From: Flavobacterium saliperosum
GTDB taxonomy: Bacteria; Bacteroidota; Bacteroidia; Flavobacteriales; Flavobacteriaceae
NCBI RefSeq assembly: GCF_900100625.1
Contig: NZ_FMTY01000004.1
Location: forward strand, 214,999-278,998
Reading direction: 5' to 3'
Length of the DNA: 64,000 bases
Under the pieces are notes generated by a model. That model was not told the DNA's origin. It saw nothing but the letters and a program-made list of their open reading frames with translations, and made no database searches. A program made the translations under genes and the position numbers. Below are positions 8,059-16,165 of the stretch, one piece after another (positions within the stretch are counted from its first letter, which is position 1; every line of letters starts with the position of its first letter).

Positions 8059-8901
8059 ATGAAAAAACTCATTTTAATTATTTTATTATTCTCAACAATT
8101 TATTGTGTCGCTCAGGATAAATTAAATTTCAATACAAAATTTACTCAAAGTGAAGACAAGTGGGTGGCTTTTCCAGCTGATTCTCTTGGTTCACATATTT
8201 TTGGGTTTATTTATATTGATTCGCAAGCAGGATTAACATTTGACTATTCGGGCTCTTTCAAAATTAACAGTAACGGAAAGTTCATTCTCAAAAAAAAGGA
8301 AATGGAAGGTTCCATTAAACATAGATTACAACCCAACAATACATTAGTAGCAATTATTCCAGAATCACATTTTACAGAATTGGAAGTTTCCAAATTTCCT
8401 GAGTGGCTCAAATATTACAAAGAAGATGAAAATACTATTGAACGTTTATATAAATGGGGATATATGTATAATGGTTGGGGAGAATGTGCTAAAGCATTGG
8501 AGTTTTTGGAAAAAGCAAATAAAATTAATCCTGACTATAAAGGACTTAGAGTTGAATTAGGCTTTTCATATAATTGTTTAGGTCAATCTCAAAATGCTAT
8601 CAATATTCTAAAAGCAGCACTCAAAATCGAACCAAAAGATGCTTATATTTATAAAGAATTACTTTATTCACAAATACATAATAATCAACTCAATGATGCA
8701 ATAACTACTTATGATAAAATAGTAGCAGAGATTGCTGATAAAACCTATAATGCTGAAAATGCTTATAATATTTTAGCAGGATACTTTAGTCAGAAAAATT
8801 TAGAAAAATTCAACGAGTGGATAAAAAAAACACAAATTGACAAAGACAAGAGATTTGGCCATTATGTCGAAAGACTGAAGAAAGAATTAGATAAAAAATA
8901 A
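8059..8901 (+). CDS. Exported TPR-repeat protein
   Basis: A 280-residue protein with a signal peptide (MKKLILIILLFSTIYCVAQ). An N-terminal region of about 100 residues has no recognisable domain. Two to three tetratricopeptide repeats follow, including GECAKALEFLEKANKINPDY, then GQSQNAINILKAALKIEPKD and NQLNDAITTYDKIV. TPRs mediate protein-protein contacts, so a periplasmic or envelope scaffold role is likely. I chose the ATG at 8059 over an upstream in-frame TTG because it begins the signal peptide. Base composition is clearly more AT-rich than in the flanking core genes, consistent with acquisition. Confidence 0.75.
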   Translation: MKKLILIILLFSTIYCVAQDKLNFNTKFTQSEDKWVAFPADSLGSHIFGFIYIDSQAGLTFDYSGSFKINSNGKFILKKKEMEGSIKHRLQPNNTLVAIIPESHFTELEVSKFPEWLKYYKEDENTIERLYKWGYMYNGWGECAKALEFLEKANKINPDYKGLRVELGFSYNCLGQSQNAINILKAALKIEPKDAYIYKELLYSQIHNNQLNDAITTYDKIVAEIADKTYNAENAYNILAGYFSQKNLEKFNEWIKKTQIDKDKRFGHYVERLKKELDKK

Positions 8902-8944
8902 AAACTGCTGACAACCGGGGTTTCATGAAATTTAAATTGACGAA
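8902..8944 (+). other. Cassette-like boundary sequence 1
   Basis: Immediately after the TPR gene lies CTGCTGACAACCGGGGTTT followed by CATGAAATTTAAATT, ending at the next gene's ATG. A related sequence follows the next gene (9722-9800). The GCTGACAAC / GGTTT arrangement recalls the boundary sequences that separate orphan genes in Bacteroidota arrays. Calling it an attC-like site would be speculative. Confidence 0.35.
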
Positions 8945-9721
8945 ATGAGAAAATTCATAATCTTAATGACACTTTTAATATCAAATCAAACTTTTAGTCA
9001 AAAAACCTTATTTGATACTCTGACAGTAAATTCTAAAACTAAGATAATTGGTCGTTATCCTCAATATGATAAAAATAAGTCATTTGAGAAGTACAATTTC
9101 ATAATTGAAGATTCTACATCAATAGTTGAATTTATAAAAACTTTGAAATTAGGCGATGAAGTGAAGAACTCACTTGAAGACCCTTGTTTTAAACTAACTG
9201 TTGTTAAAAATTATGATGAAATCGGTTCTTGGACAATAAATCCAAACCTAAAAAGCGCAATGACTCACGATGGACATACTTACAAGTTTGACCTCAATCA
9301 AATCAGTAAATTAAATGAAACTCACCCTTTCAAGTATTCCTTTGAAATCAAAAGTTTTAGCTCTAAAAGTGAGTATGGAAAATATTTAGCACAACAAAAA
9401 AACAATCCAAATTTTTTATTTGACTATAGTCCACAATTTAGGTATGAGGGCAGTTTTGAAATCGAATTCAAAAAATCTGAAAAATTCCCACATCCAAAGG
9501 GAATTAGCGAATATCTTAAACCCTATATAGAAAAAATAGCTAATGAGGATGAATACAGCCTTGGATATATTGTAAATGAAAAAAACATGAAAAACAGGGA
9601 ACAATATACAATGACAATTTCAGGATCTAAAAAGTTGTTCACTGAGCTTAAACTTAAAAATTTGAAAAACGAAAATTGGCAGCCAATAGTTGAAGAAGGA
9701 TATTTCTTTTATAAAAAATAA
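8945..9721 (+). CDS. Exported protein of unknown function
   Basis: A 258-residue protein with an N-terminal signal peptide (MRKFIILMTLLISNQTFSQ). No domain is recognised. The body is rich in Lys, Asn, Phe and Tyr and alternates polar and aromatic residues, which suggests beta structure. There are no internal membrane segments and only one cysteine beyond the signal peptide. Like the preceding TPR gene it is strongly AT-rich and flanked by cassette-like boundary sequences. The two may have arrived together, but no functional link is visible. Confidence 0.6.
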   Translation: MRKFIILMTLLISNQTFSQKTLFDTLTVNSKTKIIGRYPQYDKNKSFEKYNFIIEDSTSIVEFIKTLKLGDEVKNSLEDPCFKLTVVKNYDEIGSWTINPNLKSAMTHDGHTYKFDLNQISKLNETHPFKYSFEIKSFSSKSEYGKYLAQQKNNPNFLFDYSPQFRYEGSFEIEFKKSEKFPHPKGISEYLKPYIEKIANEDEYSLGYIVNEKNMKNREQYTMTISGSKKLFTELKLKNLKNENWQPIVEEGYFFYKK

Positions 9722-9800
9722 ACTTCTGCTAACAGCGGTTATAAGAAATTAGAGCTTTAGTGTGTTTCAGAAAGTCTCTGTGTTTGCACTTCTTGCATAA
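9722..9800 (+). other. Cassette-like boundary sequence 2
   Basis: CTTCTGCTAACAGCGGTTAT followed by AAGAAATTAGAGC, then GTGTTTCAGAAAGTCTCTGTG. It shares the TGCT(G/A)ACA-CGGTT-GAAATT order with the sequence at 8902-8944. Before the TPR gene, GTGTTGGCGGCAATTTTAAC (8029-8048) may be another boundary remnant. No integrase gene is in the window. Confidence 0.35.
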
Positions 9801-9851
9801 ACTATCCAGTTATTCTTTCAACTTATAAGAATATTCATAAACACCAACAAC

Positions 9852-9882
9852 AAAAAAATCCCGCCTAAAAGACGGGATTTTC
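9852..9882 (-). terminator. Terminator of sucB
   Basis: AAAATCCCGTC with a matching GCGGGATTTTTTT on the minus strand forms a GC-rich stem with a six-base loop and a U run. It lies 22 bp beyond the sucB stop codon. Confidence 0.85.
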
Positions 9883-9903
9883 ATTTATATAAACGCTAAC
9901 CTA

Positions 9904-11121
9904 CTAAAGCTCCAACGCTTTCTTAGGATTGTTGTCCATTAGGATTTCCACCGGATTTTCCAATGCCTCTTTCACCGCCACTAAGAATCCAACCGACTCC
10001 CGTCCGTCAATGATTCGGTGATCGTAAGAAAGTGCCACAAACATTACCGGAGCGATAACGATTTGACCGTTTTTAACCACCGCTCTTTCCACCACATTGT
10101 GCATTCCTAAAATTCCGGATTGCGGAGGGTTGATGATTGGTGTGGATAACATCGAACCGAAAACACCACCATTTGAAATTGTGAAGGTTCCTCCTGTCAT
10201 TTCATCTACCGTGATTTGTCCGTCACGTGCACGAATCGCCAAACGTTTGATTTCCGCTTCAACACCACGGAACGTTAGGTTTTCTGCATTACGAACAACT
10301 GGTACCATTAATCCTTTCGGACCGGAAACCGCTACCGAGATATCACAGAAATCGTAAGAGATTTTCTCCTGACCGTCGATCATCGAGTTTACATCCGGAT
10401 ACAATTGCAATGCTCTTGTTACCGCTTTCGTGAAGAACGACATAAAGCCTAATCCCATTTGGTGTTTCGCTTTGAACTCCTCTTTATATTGGTCACGTAA
10501 CGCGTAAATTGCACTCATGTCTACCTCGTTAAAAGTAGTCAACATCGCCGTTTCGTTTTTAGCCGCTACCAAACGTTCAGCCACTTTACGACGCAACATC
10601 GATAATTTTGTTCTTTCCGAACCACGAGAACCTCCGGTAGGCGTTCCCATTGAAGGCACTGCGTTTACAGCGTCATCTTTGGTAACTCTTCCACCTTTTC
10701 CAGTACCCACGATATCCGTTGGCTGAATGTTTTTCTCGTCTAATATTTTTCTTGCTGCCGGGGATGGCGCATTGGTGGCATACGTTGCTGCTGCTGGAGC
10801 AGGAGCTGCTTTAGGCGCTTCAGCCTTTGGAGCTTCCGCTGCTTTCTCTGCTGCAGGAGCCGCTGCTCCACCTTCCGGTTTCGCTGCACTGGTATCAATT
10901 AAACACACTACCTGACCTACTGCTACTGCATCCCCTTCTTCCGCTTTAAGCGTAATGATTCCGCTTGCTTCCGCCGGTAACTCTAAGGTAGCTTTATCAG
11001 AATCAACCTCAGCAATGGCTTGGTCTTTTTCCACATAATCTCCATCTTTTACTAACCATGTAGCAATTTCCACTTCTTTGATTGACTCTCCCGGTGAAGG
11101 GACTTTCATTTCTAAAATCAT
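9904..11121 (-). CDS. sucB: 2-oxoglutarate dehydrogenase E2, dihydrolipoyl succinyltransferase
   Basis: This is the E2 core of the 2-oxoglutarate dehydrogenase complex of the TCA cycle. The 405 residues divide as follows. A lipoyl domain (1-76) carries the lipoylated Lys43 in EVDSDKATLELP. An Ala/Pro/Lys-rich swinging linker (77-115) follows. A peripheral subunit-binding domain (about 116-152) contains SPAARKILDEKNI and GTGKGGRVTKDD. The catalytic domain has active-site His368 and Asp372 in SYDHRIIDGRE. The GTFTISNGGVFGS block is typical of succinyl rather than acetyl transferases. It lies 54 bp after sucA on the same strand and probably shares its transcript. Confidence 0.96.
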   Translation of the reverse strand: MILEMKVPSPGESIKEVEIATWLVKDGDYVEKDQAIAEVDSDKATLELPAEASGIITLKAEEGDAVAVGQVVCLIDTSAAKPEGGAAAPAAEKAAEAPKAEAPKAAPAPAAATYATNAPSPAARKILDEKNIQPTDIVGTGKGGRVTKDDAVNAVPSMGTPTGGSRGSERTKLSMLRRKVAERLVAAKNETAMLTTFNEVDMSAIYALRDQYKEEFKAKHQMGLGFMSFFTKAVTRALQLYPDVNSMIDGQEKISYDFCDISVAVSGPKGLMVPVVRNAENLTFRGVEAEIKRLAIRARDGQITVDEMTGGTFTISNGGVFGSMLSTPIINPPQSGILGMHNVVERAVVKNGQIVIAPVMFVALSYDHRIIDGRESVGFLVAVKEALENPVEILMDNNPKKALEL

Positions 11122-11175
11122 CGGTATATAATTTTATAGGTGTTGTTATTATCTTATTTTATCAAAAATACAATT

Positions 11176-13947
11176 TTATTGGAATAAATTCTTGTCAAAA
11201 ACCATCGCGATAGCGGCCGCATGACGTTTTTTGGAACGCACATAACTTCCCGCTGCCGGCGCACTGTAGGCTTTTGGTGATGCCACTCTGAATTTCACTT
11301 CATTGAAGTTCATCAGCATGAAACCATACGCTCCCATGTTTCTTGGCTCTTCCTGTGCCCAAACGTAATCGTCCACGTTCGGATATTTGGCAATAATTGC
11401 TTTCATTTGTTCGATTGGTAACGGAAACAATTGTTCGATACGCACCAAAGCGACATCGTTTCTTCCGTTCGCTTCTCGTTCCGCTTTTACGTCGTAGTAG
11501 AATTTACCAGTACAGAATACCAAGGTTTTCACCTGAGCCGCATTCACATTAGCATCGTCGATTACTTCCTGGAATTGTCCGTTTGCGAATTCTTCTACCG
11601 AAGAAACGGCTTCCGGGTGACGCAATAAACTCTTCGGCGTAAACACTACCAAAGGCTTACGGAATTTCGTTACCAACTGTCTTCTCAACAAGTGGAAGAA
11701 GTTCGCCGGTGTGGTACAATCCGCAACATACATATTGTGATTTGCACACAATTGCAAGAAACGTTCCATACGGGCCGAAGAGTGTTCCGCTCCCTGGTTT
11801 TCATACCCGTGAGGCAACAACATTACGATTCCGTTTTGGTTGTTCCATTTGTCTTCCGCTGCCGAAATGTATTGGTCAATCATAATTTGGGCTCCGTTTC
11901 CGAAATCTCCAAACTGTGCTTCCCAGATGGTTAAGGCATTCGGGTTCGCCAAAGCATAACCGTATTCGAATCCTAAAACACCGTATTCTGACAAATGCGA
12001 GTTATAAATCGAGAAGTTTCCTTTTTTGTTGGGAAGATGATTCAGTAAAACTACTTCTTCTTCCGACTCTTCCACTTTGATTACCGCGTGACGGTGCGAG
12101 AAGGTGCCACGTTCCACGTCCTGACCGGAAATACGAACATCGTACCCTTCTGTTAACAACGAACCGTAGGCCAACATTTCACCCATTGCCCAATCCAATT
12201 TGTCGGATTCGAAGAACATCGCTTTTCGGTCGCCAATCAATTTGGTGATTTTGCTGATGAATTTTTTATCCGATGGTAATTCGGTTACGGTTTTAGCGAT
12301 TTCCGTTAAGGTTGCTTTGTCTACTTTCGTTTCAAATTTCTGAAGCATTACATCGGCTTCGGCCTGTTCGAAACCTTTCCATTCGTTTTGCATGAACGGT
12401 GTGATTACGGTCAAATCTCTTTTACGGGATTCTTCCAGACTTTGCTCCAGATTGGATTTGTATTCGGCTTCCAGTTGCGCCACATAATTGCCGTCAATCG
12501 AACCTTCCGCTTTTAATTTCTCCGCATAAATATCTCTTGGATTTTTCTGTCTCGAAATTGCTTTGTATAATTTAGGTTGGGTAAAACGAGGTTCATCCCC
12601 TTCGTTGTGCCCGTATTTTCTGTATCCTAACAAGTCGATGAATACGTCGGTTCCGAACTCCATTCGGTATTCCAACGCGAACAACATTGCGTGAACCACT
12701 GCTTCCGCATCATCTGCATTTACGTGCAATACCGGAGACAGGGTCACTTTAGCCACATCTGTACAATAAATCGACGAACGGGCATCTAAATAATTCGTTG
12801 TAAATCCAACCTGATTGTTCAGTACGATATGGATGGTTCCGTTGGTTTTGTAACCGTCCAGTTTTGCCATCTGAATGATTTCATATACGATTCCCTGACC
12901 TGCCACTGCCGCATCTCCGTGTACCGCAATCGGTAATACTTTTGATGGGTTTTCAGCATAGTATTTATCTTGTTTCGCACGGGCAATCCCTTCGATAACC
13001 GCTCCTACTGTTTCCAGGTGGGAAGGGTTTGGCGCTAAATTCACGTTGATTTTTTTACCGTTCTGCGTTTGTCTGTCGGCCGTCAATCCCAAGTGGTATT
13101 TTACGTCACCATCAAACAACGCGTCGTCGTCGTAATCTTTTCCGTCAAATTCGGAGAAAATATCCTGAGTCGGTTTCCCGAAAACATTCGCCAATACGTT
13201 CAAACGACCACGGTGTGCCATTCCCATTACGAATTGCTCCACGCCTTTATCGGCTGCCGCTTCAATTAAGAAATCCAACGCCGGAATAGCCGACTCGATT
13301 CCCTCCAACGAGAAACGTTTTTGCCCTACGTATTTGGTATGCAGAAAGTTCTCGAAAGACACCGCTTCGTTTAATTTCTTAAGGATGCGTTTCTTCTGAT
13401 CGGCATTGAAATTAGGCAGGTTATCGTTGATATCCAGTTTTTTCTGAATCCATTCGATTACTTGCGGATCACGGATGTACATGTATTCGATTCCGATAGA
13501 CTCGCAATACACCTTATTCAGGTGGTTTAAAATATCCTGAAGCGAACAAGGGTTTAAGTTTACGATACGTGCCGCATCGAAAACCGTATTTAAATCGGCA
13601 GACGACAATCCGAAGTTTTCTATGGATAAATCCGGAGAATACGTTCTTCTTTCGCGAACCGGGTTTGTTTTTGTGAAAAGGTGACCACGGGTTCTGTAAC
13701 CGTCAATCAGCTTTAAAACATTAAATTCTTTTTGCAATTTTTCGGAAACCGCCGAACAATCACCGCCTCCGGAAGCCATATTTTCCAGTTCTTCAACCGG
13801 ACCGCCACCAAATTCATTAGCGAAATCAAACCCTTGAAAGAAACTCCTCCAACTTGGTTCTACGCTATCGGGATTTTGTAAATATTGTTCGTATAAATCG
13901 GCAAAAAAAGCCGTATGTGCTGCGTTTAAAAAGGAAAACCTATCCAT
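11176..13947 (-). CDS. sucA: 2-oxoglutarate dehydrogenase E1, thiamine-dependent
   Basis: A 923-residue homodimeric E1 that decarboxylates 2-oxoglutarate and transfers the succinyl group to the SucB lipoyl arm. The N-terminal FLNAAHTAFFADLYEQYLQNP is the E1-specific interaction segment. The thiamine diphosphate region includes GMAHRGRLNVLANV, HGDAAVAGQGIVYE and the GDG-like block ending in LNNQVGFTT. The transketolase-like pyrimidine domain includes SGQDVERGTFSHRH and PHGYENQGAEHSSARMERFL. Length and motif order are normal for the family. It is the first gene of sucAB. Confidence 0.97.
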   Translation of the reverse strand: MDRFSFLNAAHTAFFADLYEQYLQNPDSVEPSWRSFFQGFDFANEFGGGPVEELENMASGGGDCSAVSEKLQKEFNVLKLIDGYRTRGHLFTKTNPVRERRTYSPDLSIENFGLSSADLNTVFDAARIVNLNPCSLQDILNHLNKVYCESIGIEYMYIRDPQVIEWIQKKLDINDNLPNFNADQKKRILKKLNEAVSFENFLHTKYVGQKRFSLEGIESAIPALDFLIEAAADKGVEQFVMGMAHRGRLNVLANVFGKPTQDIFSEFDGKDYDDDALFDGDVKYHLGLTADRQTQNGKKINVNLAPNPSHLETVGAVIEGIARAKQDKYYAENPSKVLPIAVHGDAAVAGQGIVYEIIQMAKLDGYKTNGTIHIVLNNQVGFTTNYLDARSSIYCTDVAKVTLSPVLHVNADDAEAVVHAMLFALEYRMEFGTDVFIDLLGYRKYGHNEGDEPRFTQPKLYKAISRQKNPRDIYAEKLKAEGSIDGNYVAQLEAEYKSNLEQSLEESRKRDLTVITPFMQNEWKGFEQAEADVMLQKFETKVDKATLTEIAKTVTELPSDKKFISKITKLIGDRKAMFFESDKLDWAMGEMLAYGSLLTEGYDVRISGQDVERGTFSHRHAVIKVEESEEEVVLLNHLPNKKGNFSIYNSHLSEYGVLGFEYGYALANPNALTIWEAQFGDFGNGAQIMIDQYISAAEDKWNNQNGIVMLLPHGYENQGAEHSSARMERFLQLCANHNMYVADCTTPANFFHLLRRQLVTKFRKPLVVFTPKSLLRHPEAVSSVEEFANGQFQEVIDDANVNAAQVKTLVFCTGKFYYDVKAEREANGRNDVALVRIEQLFPLPIEQMKAIIAKYPNVDDYVWAQEEPRNMGAYGFMLMNFNEVKFRVASPKAYSAPAAGSYVRSKKRHAAAIAMVFDKNLFQ

Positions 13948-13988
13948 AATTCTGTCGAATGACGATTTTGGGTTAAAAAAATTTTACG

Positions 13989-13996
13989 CAAAAGTA
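13989..13996 (-). promoter_or_regulatory. Candidate sucA -7 element, TACTTTTG
   Basis: On the minus strand TACTTTTG matches TAnnTTTG and lies 41 bp upstream of the sucA ATG, giving a leader of about 35 nt. The -33 partner is not clear. Confidence 0.5.
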
Positions 13997-14055
13997 CAAT
14001 ACTTTATAATAATCTTCTAATGTTTTTCATACTTTTATATCATAAATTCTTCTTA

Positions 14056-14610
14056 ATGATGGCCTTCAAAAGAAACATACTCAATTTTTTAACATTCGTT
14101 TTGAGTTCTGTGCTTTTTTTAACAGGATGTCTTTCATTAAAAGCACAGGATACCCTTATTTCTCATCAAAAAAATGATTTTTGGAGAAACGTACAATTCG
14201 GTGGCGGATTGGGTTTGGGCGTTGGAAGCGGTTACACCAATATCATGGTGGCGCCCAGCGGAATTTACAACATAAACCCATACGTATCAGCAGGTTTGGG
14301 AACGCAATACAGCTATGTAAAACAATCCAATTTGTTTGATTCGCACATTTACGGTGGCAGTCTTATCAGCCTTTTTAATCCGATTCCGGAAATGCAGGTG
14401 TCTGCCGAATTGGAGCAACTGCGCGTGAACAATACGTTTACGGAATTCACCCCGGAAATAAAGGATAATTTCTGGAATACCGCTTTGTTTTTAGGCGCCG
14501 GATACCGGAATCAGAACGTCACTATAGGACTCCGCTACAACATCCTGTATAGGGAATCCAATTATGTTTACAGCCAGGCGTGGATGCCGTTTGTCAGAGT
14601 CTATTTCTAA
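14056..14610 (+). CDS. Outer-membrane-like beta-barrel protein of unknown function
   Basis: About 184 residues from the ATG at 14056; a second ATG follows directly. An N-terminal hydrophobic segment ends at LKAQD, a likely signal peptidase I site, although LFLTGC could also serve as a lipobox. The rest alternates Gly-rich and aromatic stretches (GGGLGLGVGSGYTNIMV, then VSAGLGTQYSYVKQ, GAGYRNQNVTIGLRYN) and ends in a terminal Phe, as small outer-membrane barrels do. Homologues next to sucA are sometimes labelled alpha-ketoglutarate decarboxylase; nothing here supports an enzymatic role. Its end overlaps the convergent gene at 14594 by 17 bp. Confidence 0.7.
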   Translation: MMAFKRNILNFLTFVLSSVLFLTGCLSLKAQDTLISHQKNDFWRNVQFGGGLGLGVGSGYTNIMVAPSGIYNINPYVSAGLGTQYSYVKQSNLFDSHIYGGSLISLFNPIPEMQVSAELEQLRVNNTFTEFTPEIKDNFWNTALFLGAGYRNQNVTIGLRYNILYRESNYVYSQAWMPFVRVYF

Positions 14611-14944
14611 ACCAAACCTTCTGCCATTCCCTTTTCAGAACCAGAAAAGTAACCTGTTCGGCCAGTTCGACCAAATCGGAACCGTCGAGTTTTTTGATTT
14701 GCTCTTCCGACACATCGATAATGTACAGTAAATTAAGGTATTCGGCGAATTTGAATTGAATCAGTCGGTAGATTTTCTCGTGTAACTGCATTTTTAAATC
14801 GATGGGCGAAATGGAAATCGGAAATTCGACACTCTCATTGGCATACGTAAAATCCTTATTGATTTGCTCCACCAATTTCACATACAACTCCTCCTTCTGC
14901 GCTTCAGAAAGTAACAAATCGGTATTTTGAGGTGCGATGAACAT
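14594..14944 (-). CDS. Conserved hypothetical protein
   Basis: A 116-residue soluble, mostly helical acidic protein. It has no signal peptide, membrane segment or catalytic motif that I recognise. It follows the polyprenyl synthase gene on the same strand, with a 111-bp gap filled largely by a heptamer repeat, and its 3' end overlaps the convergent barrel gene by 17 bp. An intact frame of this length with normal codon use supports it as a real gene. Confidence 0.65.
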   Translation of the reverse strand: MFIAPQNTDLLLSEAQKEELYVKLVEQINKDFTYANESVEFPISISPIDLKMQLHEKIYRLIQFKFAEYLNLLYIIDVSEEQIKKLDGSDLVELAEQVTFLVLKREWQKVWFRNRL

Positions 14945-14946
14945 TT

Positions 14947-15030
14947 GAAGTTAGAAGTTAGAAGTTAGAAGTTAGAAGTTAGAAGTTAGAAGTTAGAAGT
15001 TAGAAGTTAGAAGTTAGAAGTTAGAAGTTA
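14947..15030. repeat. Perfect 7-bp tandem repeat, 12 copies
   Basis: GAAGTTA is repeated 12 times without a mismatch, followed by a partial GAA. It starts two bases upstream of the start codon of the 116-residue gene and reaches to 25 bp before the polyprenyl synthase stop. Perfect short-unit arrays change length by replication slippage. Two further imperfect copies of the same heptamer occur at 44127-44140. Confidence 0.97.
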
Positions 15031-15055
15031 GAAATCTAGCCATTTTTACTGAATA

Positions 15056-16030
15056 CTACACATTTCTATTCATCAAATTTTGACCAAACGCTTTCAATAT
15101 TGCTTTTTTCTCTGCTTCAATGTGCATCTTTTCCAACCGTTCAAAAGCTTTAAAAGTGTAGTTTTTAATTGCCTCTTGTGTGGCTTCACTGGCGCCGGTT
15201 CGATTGAAAATTTCTTTTACCGAAACCACTTTATCGGTGTTATCATTGGGTTGAATGGAGAATAAATGCAGTAACTGTTCTTTTTCTGCGGCCTTGGCAA
15301 ATTCCATGGCTTTCAGATAAAGATACGTTTTTTTATTTTCGATAATGTCGCCACCCACCTGCTTTCCAAAAGTTTCCGGATTCCCAAAAGCGTCGAGATA
15401 ATCATCCTGCAACTGGAAAGCAATGCCAAGATTCAATCCGAAATCATAAATGAGGTTGGCGTTTTCATCGGAAGTTTCGGCAACAATCGCACCCATTTTC
15501 ATTGCAGCGCCGACTAAAACAGCCGTTTTGTATTCAATCATTTTTAGGTATTCCGGAATGGTCACATCGTCACGTTGTTCGAAATCGACATCCCATTGTT
15601 GCCCTTCACACACTTCCAAAGCCGTTTTACTGAACAGTTTCGCTAACGCCTGAAAAATGTTCGGTTCGTACTGCTCAAAATATTGGTAGGCTAAAATCAG
15701 CATCGCATCTCCGGATAAAATTCCGGTATTCACATCCCATTTTTCATGTACCGTTTCGTTTCCGCGTCGCAACGGGGCATCATCCATAATATCATCGTGA
15801 ATGAGCGAAAAATTATGAAAAACTTCCACCGCGGTCGCCGCAGCCAATGCCTTTTTGTAATCCGCGTTGAAAATTTCGGCGGTCATCAAGGTCAACACCG
15901 GACGCATTCGTTTTCCCCCAAGAGACAAAATATAAGCGATGGGTTCGTATAAATTCTTAGGCTCCCTTTCTATGGAAATAGCTGAAAAATGGGTTGCAAT
16001 AAACGACTGGTATTGTGAAATGGAATGCAT
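15056..16030 (-). CDS. Polyprenyl diphosphate synthase (trans-prenyltransferase)
   Basis: A 324-residue all-helical isoprenoid synthase. The substrate-binding GGKRMRP is at 38-44. The first aspartate-rich motif is DDIMD at 79-83, followed by RRG, and the second is DDYLD at 209-213, the Mg-binding pair that ionises the allylic diphosphate. Phe74, five residues before the first motif, is the position that limits chain length in many short-chain enzymes. A farnesyl or geranylgeranyl product is therefore plausible, but the product cannot be fixed from sequence. It is divergent from the tetR operon. Confidence 0.9.
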   Translation of the reverse strand: MHSISQYQSFIATHFSAISIEREPKNLYEPIAYILSLGGKRMRPVLTLMTAEIFNADYKKALAAATAVEVFHNFSLIHDDIMDDAPLRRGNETVHEKWDVNTGILSGDAMLILAYQYFEQYEPNIFQALAKLFSKTALEVCEGQQWDVDFEQRDDVTIPEYLKMIEYKTAVLVGAAMKMGAIVAETSDENANLIYDFGLNLGIAFQLQDDYLDAFGNPETFGKQVGGDIIENKKTYLYLKAMEFAKAAEKEQLLHLFSIQPNDNTDKVVSVKEIFNRTGASEATQEAIKNYTFKAFERLEKMHIEAEKKAILKAFGQNLMNRNV

Positions 16031-16111
16031 GAAACAAATTTTTTGCTAAAGTACTTTAAATGGCGGAGTTTATCAAAAATAAATGAAATGTTAAATTTTT
16101 GTAAATACTTT

Positions 16112-16139
16112 GGAAACTTTTTCGGTGTTAAAAGTTTCC
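16112..16139. promoter_or_regulatory. Perfect palindromic operator candidate upstream of tetR
   Basis: GGAAACTTTT, an 8-bp spacer, then AAAAGTTTCC: a perfect 10+8+10 inverted repeat. It ends four bases before the TAATTTTG -7 element and covers the -33 region of the tetR-efflux operon. Size and position fit the site of a TetR-family dimer, most simply the product of the gene 26 bp downstream. Confidence 0.65.
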
Positions 16140-16143
16140 GTTG

Positions 16144-16151
16144 TAATTTTG
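16144..16151 (+). promoter_or_regulatory. Candidate -7 element of the tetR-efflux operon, TAATTTTG
   Basis: Matches TAnnTTTG and lies 14 bp before the tetR ATG, which implies a very short leader. The -33 region is occupied by the palindrome at 16112-16139. Confidence 0.6.
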
Positions 16152-16165
16152 CGGCAAATAATTGA

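Noticed and set aside
10727..10915. An Ala-rich plus-strand frame
   Set aside because: It is the shadow of the Ala/Pro/Lys-rich linker of sucB and has no independent support.
14947..15030. Possible CRISPR array
   Set aside because: The repeat unit is only 7 bp and tandem with no spacers; no cas gene is present.
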